Of a stretch of DNA of 64,000 nt, positions 62,574 to 64,000 are shown in pieces. The stretch spans positions 4,215,709-4,279,708 of the forward strand of contig CP070815.1 in assembly GCA_020344215.1 (NCBI GenBank), given 5' to 3'. Under the pieces are notes generated by a model. It did not search any database. It was not told where the DNA came from and was given only the letters and a program-made list of their open reading frames with translations. This stretch comes from Gemmatimonadota bacterium (GTDB lineage: Bacteria; Gemmatimonadota; Gemmatimonadetes; Palauibacterales; KS3-K002). Both the position numbers and the translations under genes were made by a program. How positions within the stretch are numbered: the first letter of the stretch is position 1; each line of letters begins with the position of its first letter.

Positions 62574-64000
62574 TCATCGTGCGGGTCGGATCCGGATGGC
62601 CTGGCCCCCTCCGGGTGCCAGAGCGAGCGTCAGCGTCGATCCCGCATCGACAGGCTGCTCGGAGATAGCGACGGGCAGGGGGTCGTGCAGCCAGTGCGCG
62701 CCCTCTCCATCGGCATAGATCTCTGCCACGTAGCTCACGCCTTCGGTTAGGAACGACAGCGGAATCTCGAACGTGCGCGCCTCTTCGTCCGTGATCGCGC
62801 CGATGTACCAGTCGGGGCCGCCCCGCTCCTGGCGCGCGACCACCACGTAGTCGCCGATCTTGCCGTCGAGCACCTCGGTGCGCTCCCAGTCGACCGGTAC
62901 ATCGCGGATGAACTGGAAGGCGGGCTGGTTCTCGTAGTTCTCGGGCAGGTCTGCCGCCATCTGCAGCGGCGAGTAGAGGACGACGTAGAGCGCGAGCTGT
63001 TTGGCGAGCGTGGTGCGTACGCGCGACGCCTCGGGCGGGCGCGGCGTCCCATCGGCCGACGTGATCAGGATATCGAACACACCGGGAGTGAAGTCCATCG
63101 GGCCCGAGATCATTCGAGTGAAGAACAGGATCGTCTCGTGCTCGGGTGGGTTCCCTCCGTCCCGTGCCCAGGCGTTGTACTCCTGCCCCCGCGCACCCTC
63201 CCGGGTCATCATGTTGGGATACGTCCGTCGCTCACCAGTGTCCTTGATGGGCTCGTGGACGTTCAGCATGATGCCGTGCCGCGCCGCGGCCTCGAGGACC
63301 TTCCGCCAGTGCCGCACCATGTATTGTCCGTGGTGGGCGTGGCCTTCGGCCGTGCGATCTCCGACGTAGCCCGTCTTGATCGCTCTGATGCCCAGCCGCT
63401 CGTAGAGCGCGAACGCGTCCTCGAGCTGCCGTTCGTAGTTCTCGATGCCCATCGACGTCTCGTTATGACCGATCAGCCCGACTCCGCGTTCACTCGCGTA
63501 CGCGCCCAAACCCTCCAGGCCGTAGTCCGGGTAGGGCTCGGTGAACGAGAAGCTGTCGGCGTTGGCGATCCAGTCGCCGTCCCAACCCAGGTTCCACCCC
63601 TCGACCAGCACACCGCCGAAGCCGTTCTCTGCCGCGAAGTCGATATAACGGCGCGTGTTCTCGGTGGTCGCGCCGTGCCTCGGCCCCGAGCCCCAGGTCT
63701 GCACGCCGATGTGCATCCCCCACCAGATGCCGACGTACTTCATCGGCTCGATCCAGCTTATATCGTCCAGCGCACTCGGTGGGTTCAGGTTCAAGCCGAT
63801 GACGGACGGGTACAGGTCGGCCGCGCGATCCGCCATCTGGATCGTCCGCCACGGCGTCACGAAGGGTGTCCGGCCGTACACCTTTACCCCGTCTGCCCAC
63901 GCGGGAAGCGACACGCGCAGCGTGCGCTCCCACGAGCCGGTCAGGTTCATCCCCGGGTAATCGACGAGGTTCGCCTCGTGAATCACCAGGTGCAGCCCGT
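62574..64000 (-). CDS. GH97 alpha-glucosidase/galactosidase (5' truncated)
   Basis: At least 475 residues; the frame is open to the right edge, so the N-terminus (signal peptide and first beta domain) is missing. GH97 catalytic-barrel sequence: WGMHIGVQTWG, GFGGVLVEGWNLGWDGD, IKTGYVGD, HEPIKDTGERRTYPNMMTREG and FTRMISGPMDFTPG. The C-terminal beta domain follows. Bacteroidetes SusB is the model for the family. Convergent with the GH13 pair, with only 3 nt between the stops; together they form an alpha-glucan utilisation group. Confidence 0.88.
   Translation of the reverse strand, partial: GLHLVIHEANLVDYPGMNLTGSWERTLRVSLPAWADGVKVYGRTPFVTPWRTIQMADRAADLYPSVIGLNLNPPSALDDISWIEPMKYVGIWWGMHIGVQTWGSGPRHGATTENTRRYIDFAAENGFGGVLVEGWNLGWDGDWIANADSFSFTEPYPDYGLEGLGAYASERGVGLIGHNETSMGIENYERQLEDAFALYERLGIRAIKTGYVGDRTAEGHAHHGQYMVRHWRKVLEAAARHGIMLNVHEPIKDTGERRTYPNMMTREGARGQEYNAWARDGGNPPEHETILFFTRMISGPMDFTPGVFDILITSADGTPRPPEASRVRTTLAKQLALYVVLYSPLQMAADLPENYENQPAFQFIRDVPVDWERTEVLDGKIGDYVVVARQERGGPDWYIGAITDEEARTFEIPLSFLTEGVSYVAEIYADGEGAHWLHDPLPVAISEQPVDAGSTLTLALAPGGGQAIRIRPAR

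Noticed and set aside
1..64000. CRISPR array, phage defence island, prophage
   Set aside because: No regularly spaced direct repeats, cas genes, integrases or phage structural genes were seen on either strand.

Overview
The window is a GC-rich bacterial chromosomal segment, probably from a metagenome assembly, cut at both ends: the first gene lacks its 5' end and the last (minus-strand) gene runs off the right edge. I infer an anaerobic or facultative member of the Acidobacteriota or a neighbouring phylum such as Gemmatimonadota. The reasons are an 827-residue orphan FtsX/MacB-type permease of the ADOP kind, heme-containing sensor kinases, many sigma-54 regulators, and GH13/GH97 and S41 genes. 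No rRNA, tRNA, CRISPR array or intact transposase is visible.

Region 1 (1-8.6 kb): a receiver/thioredoxin-reductase-like flavoprotein, then a convergent three-gene operon (minus strand, ATGA overlaps) for an MMPL/RND exporter, a 1029-residue fusion of a class III aminotransferase with a fatty acyl-ACP reductase (AAR)-like domain, and an acyl-AMP ligase. Together they look like a free-standing cassette that makes and exports a long-chain alkylamine or aminolipid. Region 2 (9-15.1 kb): ADOP permease, S41-like peptidase, exported metallo-beta-lactamase-fold protein and a PaaG-like crotonase.

Region 3 (15.7-31.6 kb): a 12-gene energy-converting [NiFe] hydrogenase operon of the Hyf/Hyc (group 4) type. 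It has three antiporter-like membrane subunits and is joined to a sulfhydrogenase/Asr-type FeS plus FAD-NAD(P)H module and a molybdopterin-oxidoreductase-like subunit without a visible Mo-ligand Cys/Sec. It ends in a receiver protein and a membrane histidine kinase. A broken response-regulator start lies at its left edge.

Region 4 (31.7-44.4 kb): a signalling district with a receiver-kinase hybrid, a Cache/HAMP kinase, a stand-alone receiver, a triple-BON protein, a FixL/FixJ-like pair, two GcvH-fold proteins lacking the lipoylation lysine, a heme-binding (CxxCH plus CX4CH) kinase and its NtrC-type regulator.

Region 5 (44.5-58.2 kb): a long minus-strand redox operon that starts at a candidate sigma-54 promoter near 54.9 kb, directly downstream of an NtrC-type kinase/regulator pair. 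In order it encodes a duplicated Cys-rich protein, a NuoE-like protein, a NuoF-GltD fusion, a HoxU/NuoG-N-like ferredoxin protein, a glutamate-synthase-like FMN protein, a HEAT-like protein and proton-translocating transhydrogenase PntAa/PntAb/PntB. This is a plausible NADH/NADPH/ferredoxin balancing system. Region 6 (58.2-64 kb): a hairpin-rich gap with an orphan Fur box, then two secreted GH13 enzymes and a convergent GH97 gene for alpha-glucan use.
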